From: Massilioclostridium coli
GTDB taxonomy: Bacteria > Bacillota > Clostridia > Oscillospirales > Ruminococcaceae
Length of the DNA: 64,000 nucleotides
Assembly (NCBI RefSeq): GCF_900095865.1
Contig: NZ_FMIZ01000006.1
Coordinates: 558,001-622,000 of the forward strand
Reading direction: 5' to 3'
A program made the translations under genes and the position numbers. Below the pieces are notes generated by a model. It was not told where the DNA came from and did not search any database. It saw only the letters and a list, made by a program, of their open reading frames with translations. This document shows positions 1 through 8,146 of this stretch, piece after piece; the stretch's first letter is position 1, and every line of letters begins with the position of its first letter.

Positions 1-642
1 AAATACAGCCTTTACTACTCCTTGTACAGCAGCAGCGATTAAAAAGAGAACCCATGTAATATGCCAGGCAAATGTGGTAAAGCTGATTATCATATAAATC
101 ACTACTGTTATTGACCAGATTGCGCTGTTAATTGCCTTCATCGCAGAACGGTTTGGGCTATATTGGTTGGTTTTCCACTCTTTGAATTCTTCTACCATGC
201 TATCATCTTTTTTGAGATATTTGGGTTTTGTCATGGCATTATAAATAATGAGACCTGTCGCAATTGCCACCATGATAAACATTAAGCTAACACCAATTAT
301 TTCATATCCAAATTGTTCAAATAAAATAACAGGGATTACACTGAGAATATATAACATAACGGATATGGAAATTAGAATAGCGGATTTTTTACGTCGATTT
401 TCCAGTTGCTCTTGGGAAAAAGTTTGCGTCCCCTGTTTTAATGTGGAAAGGAGTTCATCTGTATCCCCAATACTGGCAACCGCGATATTATAGGCGGCTT
501 CTGGAGATTTGCCTTCTGCCAGCAAATCGTGATATTTATCCATTAAATTTTGCAGGATTTCCTCTTTTAGTTCAACTGCTTGTTTGGTTGGAGTTACTTC
601 AGAAAATAGTTCTTCCATATATGCCCTTAATTTGTTTTCCAT
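1..642 (-). CDS. Membrane protein with N-terminal permease-prefix-like domain, partial (runs off window start)
   Basis: The frame opens at the CAT at 640-642 and stays open to base 1, so only the first 214 residues are seen. The soluble N-terminus (about residues 1-85) is helical, with a pattern of ELKEEIL, LLAEGKSPEAAYNIAVASIGD and an acidic linker, as in DUF1700/permease-prefix proteins that are coupled to PadR regulators. Hydrophobic segments follow at about 88-108 and 113-133, with more near residue 190. Its start codon lies inside the 3' end of the upstream PadR gene (16-nt overlap), so the two are translationally coupled. By family precedent the PadR protein regulates this membrane partner; the function of the membrane protein itself is unknown. 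Confidence 0.75.
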   Translation of the reverse strand, partial: MENKLRAYMEELFSEVTPTKQAVELKEEILQNLMDKYHDLLAEGKSPEAAYNIAVASIGDTDELLSTLKQGTQTFSQEQLENRRKKSAILISISVMLYILSVIPVILFEQFGYEIIGVSLMFIMVAIATGLIIYNAMTKPKYLKKDDSMVEEFKEWKTNQYSPNRSAMKAINSAIWSITVVIYMIISFTTFAWHITWVLFLIAAAVQGVVKAVF

Positions 643-989
643 GATGACTTCCCCTCACTTTCTTCGTTTTCTATTAATAGGTCAATTAGTTTTTTAGAAT
701 GATTCCACTCTTCTTTTAGCCTGTAATAAGCCTGCTTACCTTCTGGCGTAATAGTATAGTATCTCCGCCTTGCTCCAGTAGTTTCATTCCCCCAATAGGA
801 ACAGATGTAACCAGCATCCTCCAGACGGCGGAAAGCAGTATACAATGTAGCTTCTTTTAGTTCATATTGGTTTGCTGTTTTACGTTGGATTTCTTTGTTG
901 ATCCGATAACCATAACTATCTTCTTTTAAGAGGTGGGCCAGAATGATAGTATCTGTATGGCCTCGGATTAAATCAGATGCGATTGACAT
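627..989 (-). CDS. PadR-family transcriptional regulator
   Basis: A 120-residue winged-helix protein. The recognition-helix region (ELKEATLYTAFRRLEDAGYI, about residues 43-62) and the wing (ARRRYYTITPEGK) are typical of PadR regulators, and the length suits the short PadR-s2 type. I chose the start at 989 rather than an upstream ATG at 1013 because AAAGGAGG lies 7 nt upstream of it and the product then begins with the usual MSIASDLIRG. It overlaps the downstream membrane-protein gene by 16 nt, a common PadR/membrane-partner pairing. It probably represses its own two-gene operon; the ligand is not known. Confidence 0.88.
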   Translation of the reverse strand: MSIASDLIRGHTDTIILAHLLKEDSYGYRINKEIQRKTANQYELKEATLYTAFRRLEDAGYICSYWGNETTGARRRYYTITPEGKQAYYRLKEEWNHSKKLIDLLIENEESEGKSSWKTN

Positions 990-1241
990 GACCGTACCTC
1001 CTTTTTCTATCATACATTAAATCATATAATACCTCGTCTGTCAATGTATATTGGCAAAAAATCTAATAATCCTATTAAAATAGTTAAGTTGTACAAATAG
1101 AAATAAAACTGATTGTACAATGTTTCTATTCTTTTTCCAGTATTGCTCTGGAAAACAATTTTATTTTATGTTACAATAGACCCTGTTTATCAATGGATTA
1201 TTCTAATACTGTTTTCGATAGAAAAAAGAAAGGAATTCAAT

Positions 1242-2843
1242 ATGATTACTGTATCCAATGTTAGTATTAATTTTGATGGGCAAAATTTATTTTCCCATGT
1301 GGATTTAAAGTTCGCGGCAGAGAACTGCTATGGGGTAATTGGGGCGAATGGCGCCGGAAAATCTACCTTTTTGCGTATTTTATCCGGCGATTTGGAGCCT
1401 TCTACCGGTGAGGTTTCCATTCAAAAGAATACCAGAATGTCTGTGTTAAAACAGGACCATTTTGCGTATGATGAATTCTCTGTGCTAGATACGATTATTC
1501 AGGGGAATCCACGTTTATACGAAGTGATGCAGCAAAAAGATGCTTTGTATGCCAAAGAGGATTTCAGTGAAGAAGATGGGGATTTGGCTGCTGAACTGGA
1601 AGCAGAATTTGCAGAACTGAACGGATGGGATGCGGAAACGGATGCGGGAAAAATCCTGCAAGGATTGCGTCTGAGTACTGACCTGCTCTATGAACAGATG
1701 GGAAGCTTGGGGGATAAGGAGAAAGTAAAAATCCTGTTGGCGCGGGCATTATTTGGCCAGCCGGATATTATCCTGCTGGACGAGCCTACCAACCACTTGG
1801 ATGTGGAATCCATCCAATGGCTGGAGGACTTTTTGATGGATTATGAAGGCACTGTAATTGTGGTATCTCATGACCGTCATTTTTTAAACAATGTATGCAC
1901 TCATATTGTGGATGTAGATTATACCCAAATTAAAATTTATGTGGGGAACTATGACTTTTGGTATGAATCCAGCCAACTGATGCAGCGGATGATCAAAGAC
2001 CAGAATAAGAAAAAAGAGGACAAAATCAAAGAACTGCAAAACTTTATCCAGCGCTTTTCCGCTAATAAGTCCAAATCCAAGCAGGCGACTTCCCGCCGTA
2101 AACTGCTGGAAAAACTGGCCGTGGAAGAAATGCCAGCTTCCTCCCGCCGATACCCTTATGTTGGGTTTGAGATGGAGCGGGAACCAGGGAAGGAAATCCT
2201 GGAAGTAGAAGGATTATCCAAAACCATGGATGGACAGCTATTGTTGGACAATATTTCATTCCGCTTAAATAAAGGGGACAAAGTCGCATTTGTTGGAGAA
2301 AATGAGCTGGCGATTACAGCACTGTTTCAAATCCTAATGGGAGAATTGGACGCAGACCAGGGAAGATATAAATGGGGTGGGACAACAACCCAATCCTATT
2401 TTCCAAAGGACAATAATAGTTATTTTGATGGCTGTGAGGATAGCCTATTAAATTGGTTAAAACAATATTCCACCGATGATACAGAAACCTATTTGCGTAG
2501 CTTTTTAGGGAAAATGTTGTTTTCTGGAGATGACGTTTACAAACCAGTTAATGTTTTATCCGGTGGGGAGAAAGTCCGCTGTATGCTTTCCCGTATGATG
2601 ATGTTTCACTCCAATGTGTTGGTATTAGACCAGCCAACGAACCATTTAGATCTGGAATCTATTACCGCTGTCAATAACGGGTTGATTGACTTTAAAGGGG
2701 TCATTTTGTTTGCTTCTTATGACCATCAGTTTATCCAGACAATTGCGAACCGCATTATCGAGGTTACGCCAGAAGGGAAGCTAATCGACCGCTTATCCAC
2801 TTATGATGAATATTTGGAATATAAAGAAAGTTTAGAGGCTTAA
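1242..2843 (+). CDS. ABC-F ATPase, YbiT/YkpA type, with one degenerate ATP site
   Basis: A 533-residue protein with two ABC ATPase domains joined by a lysine-rich linker (about 255-310) and no membrane segments, as in ABC-F translation factors. It resembles Bacillus YkpA (YbiT subfamily) along its length. NBD1 has Walker A GANGAGKS (34-41), Walker B with catalytic Glu181, and switch His210, but its signature reads SLGDKEK (about 155-161) instead of LSGGE. NBD2 has an intact signature LSGGEKVR (439-446), but its P-loop reads GENELAIT (352-359), the catalytic Glu is Gln464, and the switch His is Tyr493. One composite site is thus intact and the other degenerate in every element I can see. The start at 1242 follows AGAAAGGAA; an upstream in-frame ATG at 1113 has no such site and would add a 43-residue extension without family support. 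The role is probably in ribosome function; drug resistance is possible but unsupported. Confidence 0.9.
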   Translation: MITVSNVSINFDGQNLFSHVDLKFAAENCYGVIGANGAGKSTFLRILSGDLEPSTGEVSIQKNTRMSVLKQDHFAYDEFSVLDTIIQGNPRLYEVMQQKDALYAKEDFSEEDGDLAAELEAEFAELNGWDAETDAGKILQGLRLSTDLLYEQMGSLGDKEKVKILLARALFGQPDIILLDEPTNHLDVESIQWLEDFLMDYEGTVIVVSHDRHFLNNVCTHIVDVDYTQIKIYVGNYDFWYESSQLMQRMIKDQNKKKEDKIKELQNFIQRFSANKSKSKQATSRRKLLEKLAVEEMPASSRRYPYVGFEMEREPGKEILEVEGLSKTMDGQLLLDNISFRLNKGDKVAFVGENELAITALFQILMGELDADQGRYKWGGTTTQSYFPKDNNSYFDGCEDSLLNWLKQYSTDDTETYLRSFLGKMLFSGDDVYKPVNVLSGGEKVRCMLSRMMMFHSNVLVLDQPTNHLDLESITAVNNGLIDFKGVILFASYDHQFIQTIANRIIEVTPEGKLIDRLSTYDEYLEYKESLEA

Positions 2844-2876
2844 CCGAATAGGTATTGCTAGTGCTTTCAACACAAT

Positions 2877-2909
2877 AACAGGGTACCCCTTACAAGGGGT
2901 ACCCTGTTT
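2877..2909. terminator. Bidirectional terminator between ABC-F gene and spo0A
   Basis: A 15-bp perfect stem (2877-2891 with 2894-2908) contains GGGTACCCC arms, with A/T runs at its base. It lies between the convergent ABC-F and spo0A genes and probably ends both transcripts. Confidence 0.8.
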
Positions 2910-2950
2910 GTTCGACAATTATCATTTTAATAAAAAGGCAATCATTACAT

Positions 2951-3727
2951 TTAAGCGGTGTGTTCTTTTTTCATTTGCAAACGCAACTTGTCCGCAATCA
3001 TTGCGATAAATTCAGAGTTAGTTGGTTTCCCTCTGCCATTGTGGATCGTATAGCCAAAATAGGAATTTAAAGTATCCACATCTCCACGGTCCCAAGCAAC
3101 TTCGATTGCGTGACGGATTGCACGTTCTACACGGGAAGAAGTGGTATCAAATTCTTTTGCAACGGTTGGATACAATACTTTTGTTACCGCGTTAATCATA
3201 TCGGAATCTTCGATGCAGTGCATGATAGAAGATCTTAAGTAATGGTATCCTTTAATATGTGCAGGTACACCAATCTGGTGGATTACCTGTGTTACCATAA
3301 CTTCAATATCTTTTTCGGTTGGGTCAGAGTGGATAGAGTGAGGAGTATCATTTTTATGAGAACAAAAATCCTCAATAATAGATGCAACCATATCCATCTC
3401 AAATGGTTTTAAGACACAATAAGCTGCACCGTTCCTCATTAACTCTTTTTCCAAAAACTCGTTGTCGTAAGCTGTCATGACAATAAAGATTGGTTTTGGA
3501 AGTTGACGTTGGTTTACCGTTTTCATTACGCTAATTGCATCCATTTTTGCCATAAAGGAATCCATTACAACAACATCTGGATGTTCCAGTTCAATCTTTG
3601 ACATAATTTCTCCGCCATCTTTTGATGTCAAGATAGTTTGAAAACCTCTACCTTCTAACACTTTACGAAACAATATGCCAAAGTTTGCTGTATCGTCACC
3701 AATTAAAACTTTTATCTGCTGATTCAT
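2951..3727 (-). CDS. spo0A: Sporulation master response regulator Spo0A
   Basis: A 258-residue two-domain response regulator. The N-terminal receiver (1-125) has the acidic pair D11/D12, the phospho-acceptor Asp56 (VVVMDSF) and the LKPF lysine. The C-terminal effector domain (about 140-250) carries the Spo0A-specific helix-turn-helix with the SSRVERAIRHAIEVAWDRG motif. Known role: when phosphorylated through the phosphorelay or by orphan kinases it binds 0A boxes (TGTCGAA) and triggers entry into sporulation. The residues after the phospho-Asp (SFMAKMDAI) differ from the usual LIMPxLDG. No spoIVB is visible upstream, although the two are usually adjacent; here the spo0A upstream region is non-coding and holds its own promoter. 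Confidence 0.96.
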   Translation of the reverse strand: MNQQIKVLIGDDTANFGILFRKVLEGRGFQTILTSKDGGEIMSKIELEHPDVVVMDSFMAKMDAISVMKTVNQRQLPKPIFIVMTAYDNEFLEKELMRNGAAYCVLKPFEMDMVASIIEDFCSHKNDTPHSIHSDPTEKDIEVMVTQVIHQIGVPAHIKGYHYLRSSIMHCIEDSDMINAVTKVLYPTVAKEFDTTSSRVERAIRHAIEVAWDRGDVDTLNSYFGYTIHNGRGKPTNSEFIAMIADKLRLQMKKEHTA

Positions 3728-3837
3728 ATGCTATCCTCCTATAAGGTGAAAAATCTTACAAACATAGATTACCATAATTTGTAATATGATGCAATAGCTT
3801 ATTGGAAAAAATTTCCTAAAAAAAGAAAAACTTGTAG

Positions 3838-3866
3838 ATTATATCATTATCATCTTGATTCGGCAA
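3838..3866 (-). promoter_or_regulatory. Sigma-A-like promoter for spo0A overlapped by a 0A box
   Basis: On the minus strand TTGCCG (3861-3866), a 17-bp spacer and TATAAT (3838-3843) lie about 110 nt upstream of spo0A. The sequence TGCCGAA (3859-3865) fits the 0A-box pattern TGNCGAA and covers the -35 element, so Spo0A could control its own promoter. Confidence 0.55.
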
Positions 3867-4331
3867 AACTTAATTGTCAATATTTAACAAATTAGTTTTT
3901 TTATTTCCGAATCATCAAATAGTAAATTTATCTTTTTTTCAGGAATTAAGAGGGAAACCATAAATATTCCATATTATGGATACTATTATTATATCAGTTC
4001 CCAATCTATGATACAACTAGAAAATACGAATAGCTTTCTTTTTCGACATATTTACTAAAAATAAACTGGAAAAATTTCTACAGAAATGACGGAAAATGTC
4101 GTATTAGAAAGAATCGCTCCATCCAAAGAAGTTGTTATGATGTTTGTCAAGTGCTTTTGTACTATTATTTTTGGAAAAATTTCAATTTTCCCAAAATATA
4201 TATGGGAAGCAAAAAGAATTAGTTTGTAATAATATGGGTAAATTGACATTGATGATTTGTCAAAATAAAAAAGATTAGAGCCTATTTTGTGACAACAAGG
4301 AAGAAAAGGCGTATATAATTGTTAATTGTAC
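3867..4331. other. Non-coding region upstream of spo0A with a consensus 0A box
   Basis: About 465 AT-rich bases with no credible gene. An exact 0A box, TGTCGAA on the minus strand, lies at 4042-4048, some 180 bp upstream of the promoter proposed for spo0A. A 64-codon minus-strand frame at 4055-4249 has no ribosome binding site and looks accidental. Confidence 0.5.
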
Positions 4332-4372
4332 AAAAAAACTGTGGGTAATGAAAAATAAACCCACAGTTTTTT
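4332..4372 (-). terminator. Terminator of the sodium-dependent transporter gene
   Basis: A stem with arms AAAAAACTGTGGGT (4332-4345) and the complement at 4359-4372 immediately follows the stop codon of the minus-strand transporter gene and ends in a T run on that strand. Confidence 0.8.
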
Positions 4373-4373
4373 C

Positions 4374-5699
4374 TTATCCAACAATTGTTTGATAAATATT
4401 TATAAATCCACTAATAGTTACAATTAAAACTAAAATAGGGGTTAAAAACCGGATACATAATACCCAAACTTTTTGCAGTTTAAATTCAGGACAACCATCC
4501 TTGATTTCGTCTACCAGGATATTGGGATTCCACTTCCAGCCTACAAACCAGCACATTAAAATTCCGCCGATTGGTAACAGGAAGTTATCCGTTAACAACC
4601 CAACCAAATCAAAGAAAGTATAGCCAGCTAATGTAACATCAGCCAAAGGACCAAAAGAGAGGCAACTTGGGATACCCAGTAAGAAAATAAGCCCACCTAC
4701 TAATAGTACAGCTTTTTTACGGCTCCAGCCCATGCTTCCCACTACAAAAGAAACAACAACTTCTAGCAGAGCGATTGCGCTGGTTACAGCAGCAAATAGT
4801 ACTAGTGCGAAGAAAAGGATCGCAAAGATGGAACCACCAGCAATTTCAGAGAATACCTTTGGCAATGTTCCAAAAATCAGACTTGGACCTTGGCCAGGTT
4901 CTAGACCAAACGAGAACACCGCAGGGAAAATTGCAATACCAGCCAATACAGCAATAGTAGTATCCATAATGGCAACATGACCACAGCTTCTTGGGATATT
5001 TTCTCCTTTTTTTAGGTAACTTCCGTAGGTAATGGTAATCCCCATACAAAGGCTAAGGGAATAAAAAACCTGCCCCAGTGCTGTGCTGATAGAAGATAAG
5101 GAAAAACTTGATTCAGATGGGGTAAAAATAAATTTTAATCCTTCCCCAGCATTTGGCAGGGTAACATTTCTCACAATTACAACTAATAATAGAATAAATA
5201 AGGTGGGCATCATAAATTTACTTGCTTTTTCAATGCCACTAACCCCTTTTAGACAAATCAGTACTGTAATTGCCATAAATACAAAGTGCCACAGGGTTGT
5301 TTCTGGACCATTGCTGGTAAAAGCAGCAAAATCCGCTGGCGCCTGAAATGTGGTAACATAACTGATAACATATTTGATAATCCAGCCACCAATGACGCTG
5401 TAATAGCTTAGAATCATCATCGCAGAAAGCACGCCGAATACACCTACAATGCCTGCTTTTGGATGGATTTGTCGATAGCTTGCTACAGGGTTTTTTCCAG
5501 TATAACGGCCAAGGCTCATTTCCAGCATCATCACTGGTAAGCCTAAAATAACAATAAACACTAAATAAGCGATCAGGAAGAAAAATCCCCCATTACTTCC
5601 CATTAAATAAGGAAACTTCCATAGGTTTCCTAAACCGATTGCCGCGCCTGCTGTTGCAAGCACAAAGCCCAACCGGCTGGCCCATTGATTTTGTTTCAT
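4374..5699 (-). CDS. Neurotransmitter:sodium symporter (NSS/SNF, LeuT-type) family transporter
   Basis: A 441-residue integral membrane protein with about 11 hydrophobic segments, the usual form of bacterial NSS proteins such as Tyt1. The N-terminus shows the family signature: ASRLGFVLATAGAAIGLGN in TM1 with the unwound sodium/substrate site, followed by LWKFPYLMGSNGG. By family it imports an amino acid with sodium; the substrate cannot be told from the sequence. It appears to be a single-gene transcript, with its own terminator directly after the stop and a roughly 220-bp AT-rich upstream region. Confidence 0.9.
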   Translation of the reverse strand: MKQNQWASRLGFVLATAGAAIGLGNLWKFPYLMGSNGGFFFLIAYLVFIVILGLPVMMLEMSLGRYTGKNPVASYRQIHPKAGIVGVFGVLSAMMILSYYSVIGGWIIKYVISYVTTFQAPADFAAFTSNGPETTLWHFVFMAITVLICLKGVSGIEKASKFMMPTLFILLLVVIVRNVTLPNAGEGLKFIFTPSESSFSLSSISTALGQVFYSLSLCMGITITYGSYLKKGENIPRSCGHVAIMDTTIAVLAGIAIFPAVFSFGLEPGQGPSLIFGTLPKVFSEIAGGSIFAILFFALVLFAAVTSAIALLEVVVSFVVGSMGWSRKKAVLLVGGLIFLLGIPSCLSFGPLADVTLAGYTFFDLVGLLTDNFLLPIGGILMCWFVGWKWNPNILVDEIKDGCPEFKLQKVWVLCIRFLTPILVLIVTISGFINIYQTIVG

Positions 5700-5920
5700 T
5701 CTTGATACCTCACAATTATTATAATTTTTGTTTGTTAGGGCATTCTTTATTTTTGGCGAAATAAGCCATATTTACTATCATAACAAAAACAAAGAGCTGA
5801 ATCAATGAATTAAGTTTTATTTTGTCAAAATTCATAAATGTTTTATAATTTGATTGTAAGAAACATCCTATCTTGGCAGGATAATTGTGAAAATAAAGAT
5901 AATTGCTTAAAACAAAAAAC

Positions 5921-5951
5921 ATAAGTGCTGTAGATCATCTACAGCACTTAT
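5921..5951 (-). terminator. Terminator of the GntR-ABC operon
   Basis: A perfect palindrome with arms ATAAGTGCTGTAGAT lies 20 nt after the permease stop codon and is followed on the minus strand by GTTTTTTGTTTT. Confidence 0.85.
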
Positions 5952-5970
5952 GCCATTGAATGGGTTATCT

Positions 5971-6837
5971 TTATTTTACGTTGATTTTGTGTTTCATCAA
6001 ATACTTGGTGAGGAAAAATAGCACAATGATAAAGAGGATAGAGGTGAAGATACTTCCTACACCAATTGCATTTGTAGTAGTAGAAATAGTAGTTGTCGCA
6101 CCTGGGTCAGCGGTAGCGCTATTGATTCCCTCCACAATAGCATTTTTCATTTCTTCAAACATGGTGTGGGTAGACCATGTGGCACCTCCAGTGATTGGGT
6201 CAATGACAATGGTAAGGGGAATAAACAGCATTGCGACAACACCAAACAATTCTACGATAATATAGGTAATCAACAAAAATACGACAGAAAAAGCAATATT
6301 GTTTTTTAGGAATTTTGAAGTGTTCGCCAAAGAGATGGAAAAGAATACTTCAAACGCAAATAGCAAAGTAGAAGCTATCATAGCGATTAATAAATAGAGG
6401 AACATGGTTGGACTTGTGCCGTATAATGTTTGAATGATTTCAAAAAATTGTTTCGGATCCGCATCCAATGCCAAAAATGCAATTCCAGCACATGCGAATA
6501 GTACAACGATTGTGGTTGCGATTAACCAGGTGACAAATACAATAATCCTGCTAGAAAGTAATGCGCTTTTGGATACTGGAAGAGTCTGTGTAAGATAACC
6601 TTCCCGCCCATACATACTGCGATAAAACCGCATGATAATCACAACATATGTGAAGATAAACAAAAAGATAGTACCTAATACCAATAGGATAATTGGAATA
6701 ATCGTGGCTGCAAGGATATCTTTAAAAATCAACTTAAACATCCAGCCTACCAAAAACAATACGACAACCCCTAAATAGCTAATAGGGAGTATTTTTCCAG
6801 TTGCGTGGAATTCATGTTTTAATAATTTGCCTAACAT
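5971..6837 (-). CDS. ABC-2 type transporter permease of the GntR-linked exporter
   Basis: A 288-residue protein with six hydrophobic segments, beginning MLGKLLKHEFHATGKILP, a form common to ABC-2 permeases whose first helix follows a KHEF motif. There is an extracytoplasmic Ser/Thr-rich loop near the last helix (about residues 225-255). It overlaps the ATPase gene by 7 nt, so the two should form one exporter. By analogy with YtrBC-like systems beside YtrA-type GntR regulators it may respond to cell-envelope stress; the substrate is unknown. Confidence 0.82.
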   Translation of the reverse strand: MLGKLLKHEFHATGKILPISYLGVVVLFLVGWMFKLIFKDILAATIIPIILLVLGTIFLFIFTYVVIIMRFYRSMYGREGYLTQTLPVSKSALLSSRIIVFVTWLIATTIVVLFACAGIAFLALDADPKQFFEIIQTLYGTSPTMFLYLLIAMIASTLLFAFEVFFSISLANTSKFLKNNIAFSVVFLLITYIIVELFGVVAMLFIPLTIVIDPITGGATWSTHTMFEEMKNAIVEGINSATADPGATTTISTTTNAIGVGSIFTSILFIIVLFFLTKYLMKHKINVK

Positions 6838-7529
6838 CGAAATACCTCCCTGAACAGTTCATCTACTGATTTTCCAGTTTTCAACCGAATATTGTCCACT
6901 TCGTCCTGCATAATCAATTGGCCGTATCCCAATAGGATTACAGAATCGAAAATACGTTCCACATCATTGATTAGGTGGGTGGAAAGAATAATCGAAGCAT
7001 TTTCATTATAATTATTTAGAATTAGGTTTAATAGGCTATCACGGGTAGCAGAATCCACACCACTTAAAGGTTCATCTAAAATATAAAGCCGGGCAGCACG
7101 GGACATTACTAAAATTAGCTGCAATTTTTCTTGCATCCCTTTGGACATCGCTTTAATTTTCTGTTTTGGATGAAGATGGAATCGTTCCAATAATTCCATG
7201 GCTTTCTTTTTATCAAAATCATGATAAAAATCTTGGAACATATCAATGGCATATTCCGCTTTCATAGAATCAGATAAATAGGTTTTTTCTGGAAGGTAAG
7301 AAACAATGGATTTGGTGTACCGATCCGGTGCATGCCCATCAATCAGTACATTACCTTGATAATCGTTAATTAAACCAGCCATAATTTTCATCAATGTAGT
7401 TTTGCCGCAACCATTTGGGCCTAATAGACCAACAATCTGCCCTTGTTCGATTGTGAGGTTTAAATTTTGCAGTACAGGAAAACGGTCATAAGATTTATTT
7501 AGATTTGAGATTTGTACCAATGAATTCAT
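6831..7529 (-). CDS. ABC transporter ATP-binding protein
   Basis: A 232-residue ATPase with Walker A GPNGCGKTT (about 37-45), a signature reading MSKGMQEKLQL rather than LSGGQ, Walker B LYILDEP and switch histidine STHLINDVE. The SKGM signature is normal in ATPases paired with ABC-2 exporters. It overlaps the regulator gene by 4 nt and the permease gene by 7 nt, giving a tight three-gene operon. Confidence 0.92.
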   Translation of the reverse strand: MNSLVQISNLNKSYDRFPVLQNLNLTIEQGQIVGLLGPNGCGKTTLMKIMAGLINDYQGNVLIDGHAPDRYTKSIVSYLPEKTYLSDSMKAEYAIDMFQDFYHDFDKKKAMELLERFHLHPKQKIKAMSKGMQEKLQLILVMSRAARLYILDEPLSGVDSATRDSLLNLILNNYNENASIILSTHLINDVERIFDSVILLGYGQLIMQDEVDNIRLKTGKSVDELFREVFRC

Positions 7530-7888
7530 TGTTTCACCTCCATAATAATTTTGGCAACCTGCTCTTTGGTATAACCCAAAGAGTACATTTGGTTTAAAAA
7601 TTTTTGGATCAATTCTTCCGCATAGGTTTTTTGCATCGTTTGGATCACCTCAGTATGTTCTGTCACAAAACGACCAGAGGTACGTTCGCTGTACAGCAAA
7701 CCTTCTCTTTCTAATTCTGTCAACGCACGCTGCATCGTATTAGGGTTTACACCAAAAACGGTGGAAAGGTCGCGGACAGATGGAATGCGTTCCCCTGGTT
7801 TTAATTCGCCAGCAACAATGGATTGTTTTATCTTCTGCATAATTTGAAGATAAATTGGTATATTGGAATCAAATGCAACTTGATTCAA
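7526..7888 (-). CDS. GntR-family regulator, YtrA subfamily
   Basis: A 120-residue regulator with an N-terminal GntR winged helix (PIYLQIMQKIKQSIVAGELK, PSVRDLSTVFGVNPNTMQRAL) and only a short helical C-terminal tail, as in the YtrA subfamily. The start is TTG at 7886-7888, placed 8 nt after AAGGAGG; no ATG fits as well. It leads an operon with an ABC ATPase and permease, the classic YtrA arrangement, and the long palindrome 60 bp upstream is the obvious operator. It is expected to repress the operon until an envelope signal relieves it. Confidence 0.9.
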   Translation of the reverse strand: MNQVAFDSNIPIYLQIMQKIKQSIVAGELKPGERIPSVRDLSTVFGVNPNTMQRALTELEREGLLYSERTSGRFVTEHTEVIQTMQKTYAEELIQKFLNQMYSLGYTKEQVAKIIMEVKQ

Positions 7889-7949
7889 AAGATCAGCCTC
7901 CTTATTTACTAGTTATTTCACAGAAAGCTCACCTCTAAAAGAGATCTCT

Positions 7950-7987
7950 TTGTATTATTGTATTAAACTTATAATACAATAATACAA
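7950..7987 (-). promoter_or_regulatory. Perfect 15-bp inverted repeat, probable GntR operator
   Basis: TTGTATTATTGTATT at 7950-7964 is repeated exactly as its complement at 7973-7987, with an 8-bp spacer. It lies in the promoter region of the GntR-ABC operon and is not followed by a T run, so an operator fits better than a terminator. Confidence 0.75.
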
Positions 7988-8048
7988 CTGAAAATAGAAT
8001 TTGTCAATAGGGGAGACAAAGTTTCATTCACCATTGTAAAAGGTTCCC

Positions 8049-8077
8049 TTGAAGAATTTTTTCAGATATGGTATCCT
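8049..8077 (+). promoter_or_regulatory. Possible sigma-A promoter of the ymdB-like gene
   Basis: TTGAAG (8049-8054), a 17-bp spacer and TATCCT (8072-8077) lie about 70 nt upstream of the start codon. The -10 element is weak. Confidence 0.45.
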
Positions 8078-8146
8078 TGTTAGTAAGTAAACATACAACA
8101 ATTCACTCATACAGTAGAATTAGAAATGGAAAGGATTCAAAGTAAA

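Noticed and set aside
1113-1241. Upstream extension of the ABC-F gene
   Set aside because: The 43 extra residues are hydrophobic and unlike the family; AAGGAA supports the start at 1242.
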